Shown one piece after another: positions 1 to 6,533 of a stretch of 64,000 nucleotides of DNA. Within the stretch, counting starts at the first letter, position 1. Each line of letters starts with the position of its first letter. The stretch comes from a virus: IMG/VR virus record IMGVR_UViG_3300035670_000102, positions 1 through 64,000 of that record; one strand, given 5' to 3'. The notes under the pieces are model-generated. The model worked only from the letters and a program-made list of their open reading frames with translations, ran no database searches and was not told the DNA's origin. The translations under genes were made by a program, and so were the position numbers.

Positions 1-2
1 TT

Positions 3-272
3 CAGAAGGCAGAATATACTCGTCAAGTTGCAGTTCTTGAAGCACAAGCCAAGAAAGATTCTGCACAACAACTTGCTGATGCTGAGGTGATTCGTGCGCA
101 AGGTGTTGCCAAAGCAAACCAAATCATTGGCAATTCTTTGAAAGATAATCGTGAATACCTTCAATATCTTTATATCACTGGTCTGGAAGATGGTAGCAAG
201 AATGGTAATGTCACCATCTATGTTCCGACTGAAAATGGTATGCCCGTCCCTACTCTTCAAATGAATAAGTGA
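3..272 (+). CDS. SPFH/prohibitin-like protein, C-terminal part (cut by window edge)
   Basis: Open from the window edge to a TGA at 270-272; 89 residues are visible. The first ~45 residues are an Ala/Glu/Gln-rich helix (QKAEYTRQVAVLEAQAKKD, then DAEVIRAQGVAKANQI), typical of the coiled-coil that follows the SPFH/band-7 domain. The end has the AKANQIIGNSL...YLQYLYITGLED pattern of prohibitin/HflC-like proteins. Cyanophages commonly carry such a gene; its role in infection is unknown, membrane scaffolding or protease modulation being guesses from the family. The N-terminal membrane anchor and SPFH core lie outside the window. The next gene overlaps the stop by one base. Confidence 0.75.
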   Translation, partial: QKAEYTRQVAVLEAQAKKDSAQQLADAEVIRAQGVAKANQIIGNSLKDNREYLQYLYITGLEDGSKNGNVTIYVPTENGMPVPTLQMNK

Positions 273-409
273 TGAAAAAGTATCTGATTGTTATGGTGAT
301 CGGTTTTGTTGTTGGATTTGTGCCGACAATAATGACAAGTCAAACAAATACAAACTATCAAAGCTCAACTGATCTTTGTACCAATTCATTAAATTGTAAT
401 GTGAAGTAA
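272..409 (+). CDS. small membrane protein (45 aa)
   Basis: Starts at an ATG that shares its A with the stop of the SPFH gene (TGATG), so it is translationally coupled. The N-terminus is one hydrophobic segment (residues 4-21, MKKYLIVMVIGFVVGFVP), either an uncleaved anchor or a signal peptide, followed by a polar Ser/Thr/Asn tail with two Cys. Not recognised by family. The coupling suggests it works with the SPFH membrane protein; this is inference. Confidence 0.6.
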   Translation: MKKYLIVMVIGFVVGFVPTIMTSQTNTNYQSSTDLCTNSLNCNVK

Positions 410-410
410 A

Positions 411-560
411 ATGTTTAATTTCATTTCTGGAACTGTTTTTGGAATTATCGTTGCAACGATTGGGTTTGGTCCTATTGCAAAAACCCTGGATGGTGCAATG
501 TTCAATCTCCAAAAGACAACTGTAGAAATGAATCGTCCTCAACTTCCACCACCACAGTGA
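411..560 (+). CDS. small membrane protein (49 aa)
   Basis: Begins one base after the previous TAA. Residues 3-24 are hydrophobic and Gly-rich (FISGTVFGIIVATIGFG), followed by an amphipathic stretch and a proline-rich C-terminus (PQLPPPQ). It resembles the tiny single-span proteins found after prohibitin-like genes in cyanophages. No function can be assigned. Third member of a tight operon with the SPFH gene. Confidence 0.6.
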   Translation: MFNFISGTVFGIIVATIGFGPIAKTLDGAMFNLQKTTVEMNRPQLPPPQ

Positions 561-579
561 CAGTTGCAGAGCTGTCACT
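556..579 (+). terminator. stem-loop over the stop of the SPFH operon
   Basis: Perfect 8-bp inverted repeat AGTGACAG / CTGTCACT with an 8-nt loop, overlapping the TGA of the preceding gene. There is no U-tract after it, so intrinsic termination is uncertain; it could be an mRNA 3' end stabiliser. Confidence 0.4.
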
Positions 580-609
580 ACACCCCTCTCCCTGCCCCTT
601 CAGTACCCC

Positions 610-615
610 TATAAT
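610..615 (+). promoter_or_regulatory. possible -10 box TATAAT
   Basis: TATAAT lies 29 bp before the ATG at 644 and just after the stem-loop that ends the previous operon. No good -35 (TTGACA) is visible upstream, so it may be an activator-dependent or extended promoter. Confidence 0.35.
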
Positions 616-643
616 AAGAAGGTAATCAATCACCACATTACTC

Positions 644-805
644 ATGACTCGCTACGATGTGATCTGCCCCTCCGCTCCTTGGGAGAACACTACTACCGAT
701 GAGGATCGTGCCTGGGATCTGTGTCTTGATCTCTCTGAGGAGTATGGTTATGCTCAGGTTCGCCAGAATGGTATGATCATCGGAGAATACACCAACGGGC
801 AGTGA
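644..805 (+). CDS. hypothetical protein (53 aa)
   Basis: Short acidic protein MTRYDVICPSAPWENTTTDE..., ending IIGEYTNGQ. GC content and codon use are more balanced than in the structural genes. The central DRAWDLCLDLSEEYGYAQVR looks helical, followed by a beta hairpin. No family recognised. It is flanked by a putative promoter upstream and by another small gene 39 bp downstream. Confidence 0.5.
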   Translation: MTRYDVICPSAPWENTTTDEDRAWDLCLDLSEEYGYAQVRQNGMIIGEYTNGQ

Positions 806-844
806 CCCGCGTGCTACAATTGACAAATCAACCAAATTACTTCC

Positions 845-1003
845 ATGATCACTGATACCGTTCAAGATCAACAAATCCGGCGCACCATTCAGAAATCAGT
901 TGAAGACATGCCACTTCGTCTTCTGAAGCGCATTGCTTATGAAGTGCGTTGTGATGAGATGGGTATTTTTTCCGACTCCTGGAAACTGTATCCTGAAGAC
1001 TGA
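845..1003 (+). CDS. hypothetical protein (52 aa)
   Basis: MITDTVQDQQIRRTIQ... to WKLYPED. Mostly helical, with a mixed charged surface; a single Cys at residue 37. A similar small protein is common in cyanophage hyperplastic regions, but I cannot name a family. Lies between two similar-sized genes in the same direction with short spacers. Confidence 0.5.
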   Translation: MITDTVQDQQIRRTIQKSVEDMPLRLLKRIAYEVRCDEMGIFSDSWKLYPED

Positions 1004-1020
1004 AATTCTCCGTAAAACCA

Positions 1021-1191
1021 ATGAACTCTGAACTCTACAATCGCTCTGACCTGCACCAGTATTATGCAGAGAAGCAACGTGATCTTCCTGGTCCTGCGAC
1101 TTCGTATGAAGTTCCTGCTAGCATGAAGGAACGCTTTGCAACTTATGAAGAGTATCAAGAAGCACTGCACGACTTTCTGAACGGTATCTGA
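1021..1191 (+). CDS. hypothetical protein (56 aa)
   Basis: Charged small protein MNSELYNRSDLHQYYAEKQR..., C-terminus EYQEALHDFLNGI. Probably two helices. Its stop is one base from the next ATG, so it is part of a tight small-gene run (1021-1936). No function recognised. Confidence 0.5.
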   Translation: MNSELYNRSDLHQYYAEKQRDLPGPATSYEVPASMKERFATYEEYQEALHDFLNGI

Positions 1192-1192
1192 A

Positions 1193-1408
1193 ATGAATCT
1201 CTACATCATTAACAACATTTTGTCTGATTATAGCAGTGGTATGATTGTAATCGCTGCTGAATCAAAAGAACATTGTCGCGAATTGTTTATCAAAGAGTTT
1301 CCTGGTGACTGGTATGCTGGTGAGTTTGATGAGTATGCAACATTCACGATTATTGAAGGTGTGAATCATGATGCTGGTGTAATTGATTATGTGTATGGGG
1401 GAAGTTGA
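1193..1408 (+). CDS. hypothetical protein (71 aa)
   Basis: MNLYIINNILSDYSSGMIVIAAESKEHCRELF... alternates beta strands and one helix, as in small alpha/beta domains. No catalytic motif is seen. The last codons carry a GGGGGA stretch (1397-1402) that is a good ribosome binding site for the next gene at 1410. Confidence 0.6.
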   Translation: MNLYIINNILSDYSSGMIVIAAESKEHCRELFIKEFPGDWYAGEFDEYATFTIIEGVNHDAGVIDYVYGGS

Positions 1409-1409
1409 A

Positions 1410-1601
1410 ATGATGCAAGAACAACTGATTGCCACAATCGAACAACGATTGGAAGATCTCATGGTCTATGATGAAGATCTTGCATATCAGTATGATTGTG
1501 ATTTGTATTATGCTGATAATATGGATCAACCAATTGTAGAATTATTCACACCACAGCTTCTTCAAGAAATCGAACATCACATTGAAAAACTTGATCAATG
1601 A
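1410..1601 (+). CDS. hypothetical acidic protein (63 aa)
   Basis: An in-frame ATG exists at 1383 inside the previous gene, but ATG 1410 sits just after a GGGGGA Shine-Dalgarno-like run and is preferred. Product MMQEQLIATIEQRLEDLMVY... is very acidic and mostly helical, with a DEDLAYQYDCDLYY loop. No family recognised. Its end overlaps the next gene by 4 bases (ATGA). Confidence 0.6.
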   Translation: MMQEQLIATIEQRLEDLMVYDEDLAYQYDCDLYYADNMDQPIVELFTPQLLQEIEHHIEKLDQ

Positions 1602-1936
1602 AATTGACGAAAACACTTTTTAGTCTGTCATTCTTAGTTGCACTGTCATTTCCTTCACAGGTAAATGCTCAGTATTATCAACAAGTGTGTTATGGTAAGG
1701 TATATGTTCCAGAAGGATATGATCGCTATGGAAACTATCACAGTGGTTATTATGCTGAGCGTGAGGTTCCTTGTAATGTTCCTCAACCCAGAGCCTATTG
1801 TGATCCTTCAAGAACGTTCTTAGGTGCTATATTGGGTGGAGGAGTCGCAGCAAGTATGAGTCGTGGTGATGGATATAGATGGTCTGTTCCCCTAGGCGCC
1901 TTCATCGGTGGCGCTGGTTTTGGTTGTAATTATTGA
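1598..1936 (+). CDS. secreted/periplasmic glycine-zipper-like protein (112 aa)
   Basis: Starts with a clear signal peptide: MKLTKTLFSLSFLVALSFPSQVNA, cleavage likely after NA at residue 24. The mature part has a Tyr-rich region with Cys residues (VCYGKVYVPEGYDRYGNYHSGYY) and a C-terminal Gly-rich hydrophobic stretch (FLGAILGGGVAASMS and FIGGAGFGCNY). This resembles the glycine-zipper motif of small outer-envelope proteins. Export to the host periplasm or membrane is expected; the function during infection is unknown. Confidence 0.65.
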   Translation: MKLTKTLFSLSFLVALSFPSQVNAQYYQQVCYGKVYVPEGYDRYGNYHSGYYAEREVPCNVPQPRAYCDPSRTFLGAILGGGVAASMSRGDGYRWSVPLGAFIGGAGFGCNY

Positions 1937-1937
1937 A

Positions 1938-2825
1938 ATGAAAAACCTTCATCTTGAACATCCAGAAGACACAATCTTCACAGGTGATCTTTCTATTCTG
2001 AATTGGTTGAGTGCTGATTCAAAAATCAGTATTAAGATGGATGGATCTCCTGCAATCGTATGGGGAACAAATCCTGCAACTGGTAAATTCTTTGTTGGGA
2101 CAAAATCAGTCTTTAATAAAGTTAAAATCAAAATCAATCATTCTCATGAAGAAATTGATGCGAATCATGAAGGCAAAGTTGCAGATGTTTTGCACGTTGC
2201 TTTTGATTGTTTACCTCGCATCTCTGGTATCATTCAAGGTGATTTTCTTGGTTTTGGTGGTTCTGACACTTATTCTCCTAACACAATCACTTACAAGTTC
2301 CCGCAGATCATAACACAAGACATTTTAGTCGCGCCTCATACTTGTTATGATGCCGAATATGATTTACGTGATGCTGTTGCTCATACACTTGATCAACAAT
2401 TGAAGACAACTGAATCAGTAAAGTGGATTCAACCAAAAGCATATCTTAAACCTCATCGTGAAGATATCGAAGATGTATGTAAGTTTGCCAAACAAATGGC
2501 AATGACATGTACGTTTGTATCTGTGAAGGAATCGAACGAAATTAAAAAACAAATCAATCATCATATTCGCAATCAAGAAGAGATTGTTGAAGAAAACTTC
2601 TCATGTGATTCTAATTTAATTCGTCTTTGGAAATTAATTGAATCTATCAAGTTAGATTTGATGGAGTGTTTTATACTGTGTGATGATAGTGTACAGTGTA
2701 TGATTGGTAATGAGTCTGTATCTCATGAAGGTTATGTCATGACTAATGATTGTGGTATGCACAAGCTTGTCAATCGGCGCATTTTCAGCTATTATAACTT
2801 TGTACTTCCAAAAAACTGGTCATGA
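1938..2825 (+). CDS. putative covalent nucleotidyltransferase (DNA/RNA-ligase-superfamily-like), 295 aa
   Basis: Start at ATG 1938, two bases after the upstream stop; an earlier in-frame ATG at 1908 would overlap the preceding gene. Residues 33-36 read KMDG, matching motif I (KxDG) of ATP-dependent ligases and capping enzymes, where the Lys is adenylated or guanylated. Downstream are FVGTKSVFNK, QGDFLGFG, EGYV at 264-267 (motif IV-like EGxV) and KLV at 276-278 (motif V-like). The order and spacing fit a nucleotidyltransferase fold of about 300 residues. Related proteins occur widely in cyanophages without a proven activity. The substrate (RNA or DNA ends) is not predictable from here. Coupled by 4-bp overlap to the next gene. 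Confidence 0.55.
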   Translation: MKNLHLEHPEDTIFTGDLSILNWLSADSKISIKMDGSPAIVWGTNPATGKFFVGTKSVFNKVKIKINHSHEEIDANHEGKVADVLHVAFDCLPRISGIIQGDFLGFGGSDTYSPNTITYKFPQIITQDILVAPHTCYDAEYDLRDAVAHTLDQQLKTTESVKWIQPKAYLKPHREDIEDVCKFAKQMAMTCTFVSVKESNEIKKQINHHIRNQEEIVEENFSCDSNLIRLWKLIESIKLDLMECFILCDDSVQCMIGNESVSHEGYVMTNDCGMHKLVNRRIFSYYNFVLPKNWS

Positions 2826-3022
2826 CTGAACGAGCACAAAATGTAATGAATGCTATCTGGGAATCAAGAAACTCTGGTGCAGATACAGAGAATAAATTGA
2901 TTGCATCCACACTGCGTATTGTATCTGAAAGTATTGTTCATTATCAAGCTCAAAATAATATGATTGTACTTGATAAGAATGATCTTTTAAGTCTTGCATC
3001 TGAAATCGAATCATTAGAATAA
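2822..3022 (+). CDS. hypothetical protein (66 aa)
   Basis: Overlaps the nucleotidyltransferase-like gene by ATGA, so it is translationally coupled. Sequence MTERAQNVMNAIWESRNSGA... is two amphipathic helices with an acidic end (ASEIESLE). Small helical partner protein is possible, but nothing is recognised. Confidence 0.6.
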   Translation: MTERAQNVMNAIWESRNSGADTENKLIASTLRIVSESIVHYQAQNNMIVLDKNDLLSLASEIESLE

Positions 3023-3046
3023 ATAGCATAAAAAGATTCTGTTCAG

Positions 3047-4306
3047 ATGAAGTCATATTCTCAGTTTATTGACGAGGCACTTTTACCATCTCTGATTAAG
3101 GCAGTAGCAAGATCTACATTTCGAAATAAAGGATTGATATCAAAAGTTGCATCATTAGAAGCAAAACCCATTGCTAAAACTACTTCAAAAATAATTTCAA
3201 AACCAGCAAAAATCACTGGATTTCAAACTGCAAGAGGATCCAAATATACCTATAAACCACAAACAAAATCCTGGCCCCAAACACAAAGAACGGCACTAAA
3301 AGATCCTTATCATCCTACAGCACCTGGAGTTAAACAAAAGTCTGACTACACAATGTTTACAACTCCTGATGCATCAATGGTGATGAGACAGAGATTTGTA
3401 TCAGGATCAAAAGAACCATTCTATCAAGGATTGCCACAATCTACAAAACCTAAAGTAGGAAGAGCACCAGTTGAGGTATGGAATCAATATGCAGAAAAAG
3501 GTGGAAAACAAGCAATACACCCTGGTAGTCCAATCACTGATATTCAAACAGCAACACCAGGTAGTGGTGTAGGATTATATAGAGCACAAAGAAAAGAAAT
3601 CAAAGATAGAGTGAAAACGGCACTTCAAAAATCAGCAAATAAAAAACAACTGAAGAAAGAATTAGGTATTAAACCTATAGAAGATTCTAAACCTTTCACG
3701 TCATATCGTAATGTTGGTGTAGGAAGAAAAGAGAGTGTAAGAGAACAAAGAAGTTTTTTGTTGTTCATCACCGAAGCAAAAAGAAGAATGAGAGTTCTTC
3801 GCACGGCACATTATACGACTGCATCAAATAAAGAAAACATTCTAAGATCAGGATTTAAAGATTCACCATCTACTGGTACATATCATCCTGATGAAAGAAA
3901 AGATATTGTTTATACGACACCATCATCCAGAGTCGGATCTGATTACAGTACGTCCAGAGTCAATTTAAAAATCGTTAATCCAAATGTTACAAGTACTGAT
4001 TCACCTAGAGATTTCGGACCAAAGATTCGTCAATGGATGGCATCTGCATCTGATGAAGAGATTGCAAATAAGGAGGGTAAGCCAATCAGTGCTCCTGATC
4101 AGGCAAAGTCAGCATTTAAGAGAGGAGACAAAGTTGTAAGAGTACCAGATGCTCATGGTGGGTTTGTACCTAAAGAAGGGCAACCAAGAGGATCTTATAT
4201 TGTGGTAGATAAAGAGACTGCAAATAAATCCATTGATAAGAATCCATCTCCCACAGTTAGAGCAAAGAATAAAGAAAGAAGAACCAAAACTTCACCAAAG
4301 AATTAA
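3047..4306 (+). CDS. putative head-packaged protein with capsid-targeting leader and ADP-ribosyltransferase-like domain (419 aa)
   Basis: The N-terminus MKSYSQFIDEA matches the leader of T4 internal head proteins (MKTYQEFIAEA type), which target proteins into the prohead and are cut by protease gp21 after I/LxE. A second leader-like motif, RSFLLFITEA, occurs internally at residues 235-244. Residues 11-235 are basic and low in predicted fold. After the second motif comes AHYTTASNKENILRSGF (H255) and, about 20 residues later, DIVYTTP (Y289). This is the spacing of the His...Tyr core in diphtheria-toxin/PARP-type ADP-ribosyltransferases; a third catalytic residue is not obvious. T4 Alt is a packaged ADP-ribosyltransferase, so a comparable role is plausible. 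The assignment is inference from motifs. Confidence 0.5.
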   Translation: MKSYSQFIDEALLPSLIKAVARSTFRNKGLISKVASLEAKPIAKTTSKIISKPAKITGFQTARGSKYTYKPQTKSWPQTQRTALKDPYHPTAPGVKQKSDYTMFTTPDASMVMRQRFVSGSKEPFYQGLPQSTKPKVGRAPVEVWNQYAEKGGKQAIHPGSPITDIQTATPGSGVGLYRAQRKEIKDRVKTALQKSANKKQLKKELGIKPIEDSKPFTSYRNVGVGRKESVREQRSFLLFITEAKRRMRVLRTAHYTTASNKENILRSGFKDSPSTGTYHPDERKDIVYTTPSSRVGSDYSTSRVNLKIVNPNVTSTDSPRDFGPKIRQWMASASDEEIANKEGKPISAPDQAKSAFKRGDKVVRVPDAHGGFVPKEGQPRGSYIVVDKETANKSIDKNPSPTVRAKNKERRTKTSPKN

Positions 4307-4696
4307 ATTTTAATAATTTATTAATTAAAAATATATTAAAAAACATATAGTAGTGTTTTGTTTGAATGCATAATGTTAGTGTTATATGGTGTTATTATGT
4401 GTCTAAACCTCTCCTGGTCTCTTATAAACCCCTCCTGGTCTCTTATAAACCCCTCCTGGTCTTGTGAGTTTAGCGAGCGTATCATAAGAAGTGCAGTTTG
4501 TCAAGCCCCAGGACACCAAAAAAACTGGCACAAGGCGTTGAGACAATCATAAAATCATATAATGCTAACATTATATTACATTTTTACATTATAAGACCTA
4601 TATAATCTTATAAAAATCTCGACGAGATTGCAGATACTTGCATCTAGTCGAGATTCATGCTATAATCACACAGTTCTCATAGGATCTCGACGAGTT
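4307..4696 (+). other. AT-rich non-coding stretch with tandem repeats and promoter-like boxes
   Basis: No convincing gene. It contains three copies of a 21-bp tandem repeat (4411-4462), an AACTGGCACAA motif near 4524, AT-rich blocks with several TATAAT-like strings (for example 4558-4563), and the first copies of the ATCTCGACGAGAT palindrome (4616, 4642, 4684). It probably serves as a control region for the small genes that follow. Confidence 0.5.
4411..4462 (+). repeat. 21-bp direct tandem repeat, 2.5 copies
   Basis: Unit CTCCTGGTCTCTTATAAACC plus C repeats at 4411, 4432 and (first 10 bases) 4453. Preceded by TAAACC, the tail of a unit. An ORF through it would encode a WSLINPS repeat, which I regard as spurious. 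Confidence 0.8.
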
Positions 4697-4783
4697 ATGT
4701 ACGACGACTACAATCTCGACTATACATACGCAACAGATTATTCATACGATCTCGACGAGGATTATGCACAAGATCTCGACGAG
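4616..4783 (+). repeat. cluster of ATCTCGACGAGAT palindromes
   Basis: Odd-length inverted repeat ATCTCG-A-CGAGAT with one central base. Full copy at 4616-4628, variant ATCTAGTCGAGAT at 4642-4654, and truncated copies ATCTCGACGAG at 4684, 4749 and 4773. The last two lie inside a coding region. Further copies occur at 7731, 7769, 10358 and 10382. Nothing similar is seen in the structural genes. Confidence 0.75.
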
Positions 4784-4840
4784 GATTATGCACGAGATGG
4801 GCAAGATTATGAATCACTTGCTTATCGCCATTATGCATGA
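4697..4840 (+). CDS. hypothetical Tyr/Asp-rich repeat protein (47 aa)
   Basis: Start chosen at ATG 4697; the open frame continues upstream through the repeat cluster but without support. Sequence MYDDYNLDYTYATDYSYDL... contains the repeat LDEDYAQD LDEDYARD, encoded by two copies of the ATCTCGACGAGGATTATGCA unit. Extremely acidic and aromatic; no family. It may be a genuine small protein or an ORF created by repeat expansion. Followed directly by a TATAAT box. Confidence 0.4.
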   Translation: MYDDYNLDYTYATDYSYDLDEDYAQDLDEDYARDGQDYESLAYRHYA

Positions 4841-4846
4841 TATAAT
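4841..4846 (+). promoter_or_regulatory. possible -10 box TATAAT
   Basis: TATAAT 25 bp before the ATG at 4871, immediately after the stop of the Tyr/Asp-rich ORF. No clear -35. Confidence 0.35.
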
Positions 4847-4870
4847 CTAGAACACATCGCAACGAGAATC

Positions 4871-5029
4871 ATGTTAGCACAGAAGCGCCTGGTACAAGTT
4901 ACATTAGATATCGAGTGTTATGATGACCTCGATCTAGAGTCTATGGATTGGAAAGACCTTTTGGAGTTAGAGGGTGATGAAAAAGTGCATGTGCATATTA
5001 AAGATAAATACTTTGATCCATTCGCCTGA
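4871..5029 (+). CDS. hypothetical protein (52 aa)
   Basis: MLAQKRLVQVTLDIECYDDL... then DWKDLLELEGDEKVHVHIKD. A beta-helix-beta pattern with an acidic middle. Resembles small conserved cyanophage proteins; function unknown. Separated by 9 bp from the next gene, probably co-transcribed from the box at 4841. Confidence 0.55.
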   Translation: MLAQKRLVQVTLDIECYDDLDLESMDWKDLLELEGDEKVHVHIKDKYFDPFA

Positions 5030-5038
5030 TTATAATAC

Positions 5039-5296
5039 ATGAAATTCTACGTGGATGAGAAGTGGGTTTACTTCGTTAAAGAATATTTAAATTCTGATAG
5101 TACAACCCAGTATATCCTGCATAAGACTCAATTAGATTCTTATGGTTTCTTCAATACAGCTAACTCGATTCCAATTAATGATATTTTTATGGAATCGCAA
5201 AATATGAATGACTTCAACAATTTGAAGCGTCTTCAGGATCTGCTTATGCCAAAATCCAAACTGTCACAAGACGGCATCCAGCTCACGCTCTTCTGA
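5039..5296 (+). CDS. hypothetical protein (85 aa)
   Basis: MKFYVDEKWVYFVKEYLNSD... to SQDGIQLTLF. The N-terminal half looks like a beta hairpin with a helix; the C-terminal half is helical (MNDFNNLKRLQDLLMP). The C-terminal QLTLF resembles a clamp-binding (PIP-like) peptide QxxLF, but one short motif is weak evidence. No family recognised. Confidence 0.6.
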   Translation: MKFYVDEKWVYFVKEYLNSDSTTQYILHKTQLDSYGFFNTANSIPINDIFMESQNMNDFNNLKRLQDLLMPKSKLSQDGIQLTLF

Positions 5297-5329
5297 CGTA
5301 CATTTGGCATGTTCAACACCTGAACTGTC

Positions 5330-5497
5330 ATGTCGGTTTACACTGAGAACGGTTACGCCAATCGCAAAGAGTACCTGAACGAACTTCGGGATGAGTACGG
5401 TGCAGATCTGGTCAACACCCTGATCACGGTGCTTCCTGCCAGCGAAGACTTCGACGGTCTGATCTGTGCTCTGGAAGATGCAATGGACGGTTATTGA
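5330..5497 (+). CDS. hypothetical protein (55 aa)
   Basis: MSVYTENGYANRKEYLNELR... to CALEDAMDGY. Compact helical protein with higher GC than its left neighbours. Proteins of this shape occur in cyanophages and cyanobacteria without a known role. A hairpin follows 10 bp after the stop, so it is probably the last gene of its transcript. Confidence 0.6.
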   Translation: MSVYTENGYANRKEYLNELRDEYGADLVNTLITVLPASEDFDGLICALEDAMDGY

Positions 5498-5506
5498 ACT
5501 GTCCAC

Positions 5507-5535
5507 CAGGGGGTTGCGGATTCCGTGATCCCCTG
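5507..5535 (+). terminator. G-run/C-run hairpin
   Basis: CAGGGG (5507-5512) pairs with CCCCTG (5530-5535) around a 17-nt loop, between two convergent-independent same-strand genes. No T-tract; moderate support as a terminator. Confidence 0.4.
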
Positions 5536-5565
5536 CCATACTGAACTCGTTCACCACTCAACACC

Positions 5566-6033
5566 ATGGGAACTCGCTCACGCATCGGTATTGAAATGCC
5601 TGACCACACTGTGGTTAGCGTCTACTGCCACTGGGATGGTTATGTATCCCACAATGGTAAGATTCTGGTAGAACACTATCAGAACCGTGAAGATGTACAA
5701 GAACTCATCGACGGTGGATCTATGAGTCATCTGCGTACTCGTGGAAGTTGGAATCATGATATTCCCCTCCGTGATGAGAACGGAGAGTATGTTCATGATG
5801 CTGCAGGTTATCTTACCTATGAGAATGATCGTGAACCTCAACCACTCTATCATTCAGAACGTGGTGAGGAAGTTAGCGTTCAACATACCAGTTTCGATGA
5901 GTTTGTTTCTGGAAATCTTGGTGGTGAAGAGTATGCTTACCTCTTCGACCTGAATGATAACTGGAAAGCTTTCAAGATCAACTGGAAGGGACCTGTGGAG
6001 CGTGTTGAGATCCCAAACTATGTGACAGCCTAG
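5566..6033 (+). CDS. conserved phage protein, MGTRSRIGIE family (155 aa)
   Basis: The N-terminus MGTRSRIGIEMPDHTVVSVY and the following CHWDGYVSHNGKILVEHY belong to a widespread phage/cyanophage family of unknown function with the invariant CHWDGYxxxNG signature. The rest is acidic and ends in a beta-rich part (EEYAYLFDLNDNWKAFKI). The fold suggests a small single-domain cytoplasmic protein. No role is established. A strong stem-loop follows the stop. Confidence 0.75.
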   Translation: MGTRSRIGIEMPDHTVVSVYCHWDGYVSHNGKILVEHYQNREDVQELIDGGSMSHLRTRGSWNHDIPLRDENGEYVHDAAGYLTYENDREPQPLYHSERGEEVSVQHTSFDEFVSGNLGGEEYAYLFDLNDNWKAFKINWKGPVERVEIPNYVTA

Positions 6034-6045
6034 GAACTGGAACAC

Positions 6046-6075
6046 AGGGGCATCAGAGGAGATCCTGGTGCCCTT
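6046..6075 (+). terminator. stem-loop after the MGTRSRIGIE gene
   Basis: AGGGGCATCA (6046-6055) pairs with TGGTGCCCTT (6066-6075), 10 bp with two G-U pairs and a 10-nt loop. Position right after the stop codon fits a terminator. Confidence 0.5.
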
Positions 6076-6103
6076 AGAATGAACAAGTCAACCAATCAAA
6101 CTC

Positions 6104-6367
6104 ATGAGAACTCCAAAGGTTGCTGACTTCTCAAATGTTCATGCTACAGAAAAAGCATTGAACTACATCAAGATCGTTAATTTTGCAAGAGCTCGTGGAA
6201 TGTCCTATAGTGATCTTTCGGAAGCTCTAGATCTCAGTGAGCGAACTGTTCGCAGATACTATTGGGGAATCCATAGTATCAATGAGTTTCCTAGAAAGAG
6301 TCGGGAACAGGTTAGAATTGGTGCTTCTGTTCCAATTCATCTAGCACGACCTGGATTCAAACTGTGA
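6104..6367 (+). CDS. helix-turn-helix protein (87 aa)
   Basis: Residues ~28-52 (FARARGMSYSDLSEALDL then SERTVRRYYWGI) form a clear helix-turn-helix, with SERTVRRYY as recognition helix. A basic C-terminus follows. Likely a small DNA-binding regulator of phage or host genes. Start at ATG 6104; another ATG at 6079 is in a different frame that closes soon. A TATAAT box begins right at its stop, in front of the tRNA gene. Confidence 0.6.
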   Translation: MRTPKVADFSNVHATEKALNYIKIVNFARARGMSYSDLSEALDLSERTVRRYYWGIHSINEFPRKSREQVRIGASVPIHLARPGFKL

Positions 6368-6373
6368 TATAAT
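6368..6373 (+). promoter_or_regulatory. -10 box of the tRNA-Leu gene
   Basis: TATAAT starts one base after the stop of the HTH gene and 31 bp before the tRNA 5' end. Between them is a GGGAG...CTCCC stem (6375-6399) that could be removed during tRNA maturation. Confidence 0.5.
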
Positions 6374-6404
6374 GGGAGCGGTAGTTCGCCTAACTCCCAA
6401 ACCT

Positions 6405-6489
6405 GGGGCGGTGGTGGAATCGGTAGACACACCAGACTTAAAATCTGTTGGGCATTACGCCCGTGAGAGTTCAAGTCTCTCTCGCCCTA
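6405..6489 (+). tRNA. trnL: tRNA-Leu (anticodon UAA)
   Basis: 85 nt, type II. Acceptor stem GGGGCGG (6405-6411) pairs with TCGCCCT (6482-6488) with two G-U pairs; discriminator A at 6489. The anticodon loop CTTAAAA (6437-6443) has anticodon TAA at 6439-6441; the top pair of the anticodon stem (C6432/T6448) is a mismatch. Long variable arm GGGC-ATTAC-GCCC, T arm GAGAG-TTCAAGT-CTCTC. CCA is not encoded. It reads UUA, a codon used very often in the AT-rich structural genes of this window, which fits translational compensation in a host richer in GC. Confidence 0.95.
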
Positions 6490-6490
6490 T

Positions 6491-6511
6491 TGGCACAATT
6501 CTGTGCCATTT
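6491..6511 (+). terminator. hairpin terminator of tRNA-Leu
   Basis: Perfect TGGCACA-ATTC-TGTGCCA (6491-6508) followed by TTTGT, directly after the tRNA. Contains the TGGCACA motif seen in several other intergenic spots. Confidence 0.65.
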
Positions 6512-6533
6512 GTCCACTTTGTTACTATAAAAC

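Noticed and set aside
4358-4552. Open frame with repeated WSLINPS
   Set aside because: Created by the 21-bp tandem repeat; no ribosome site, no family, composition unlike a protein.
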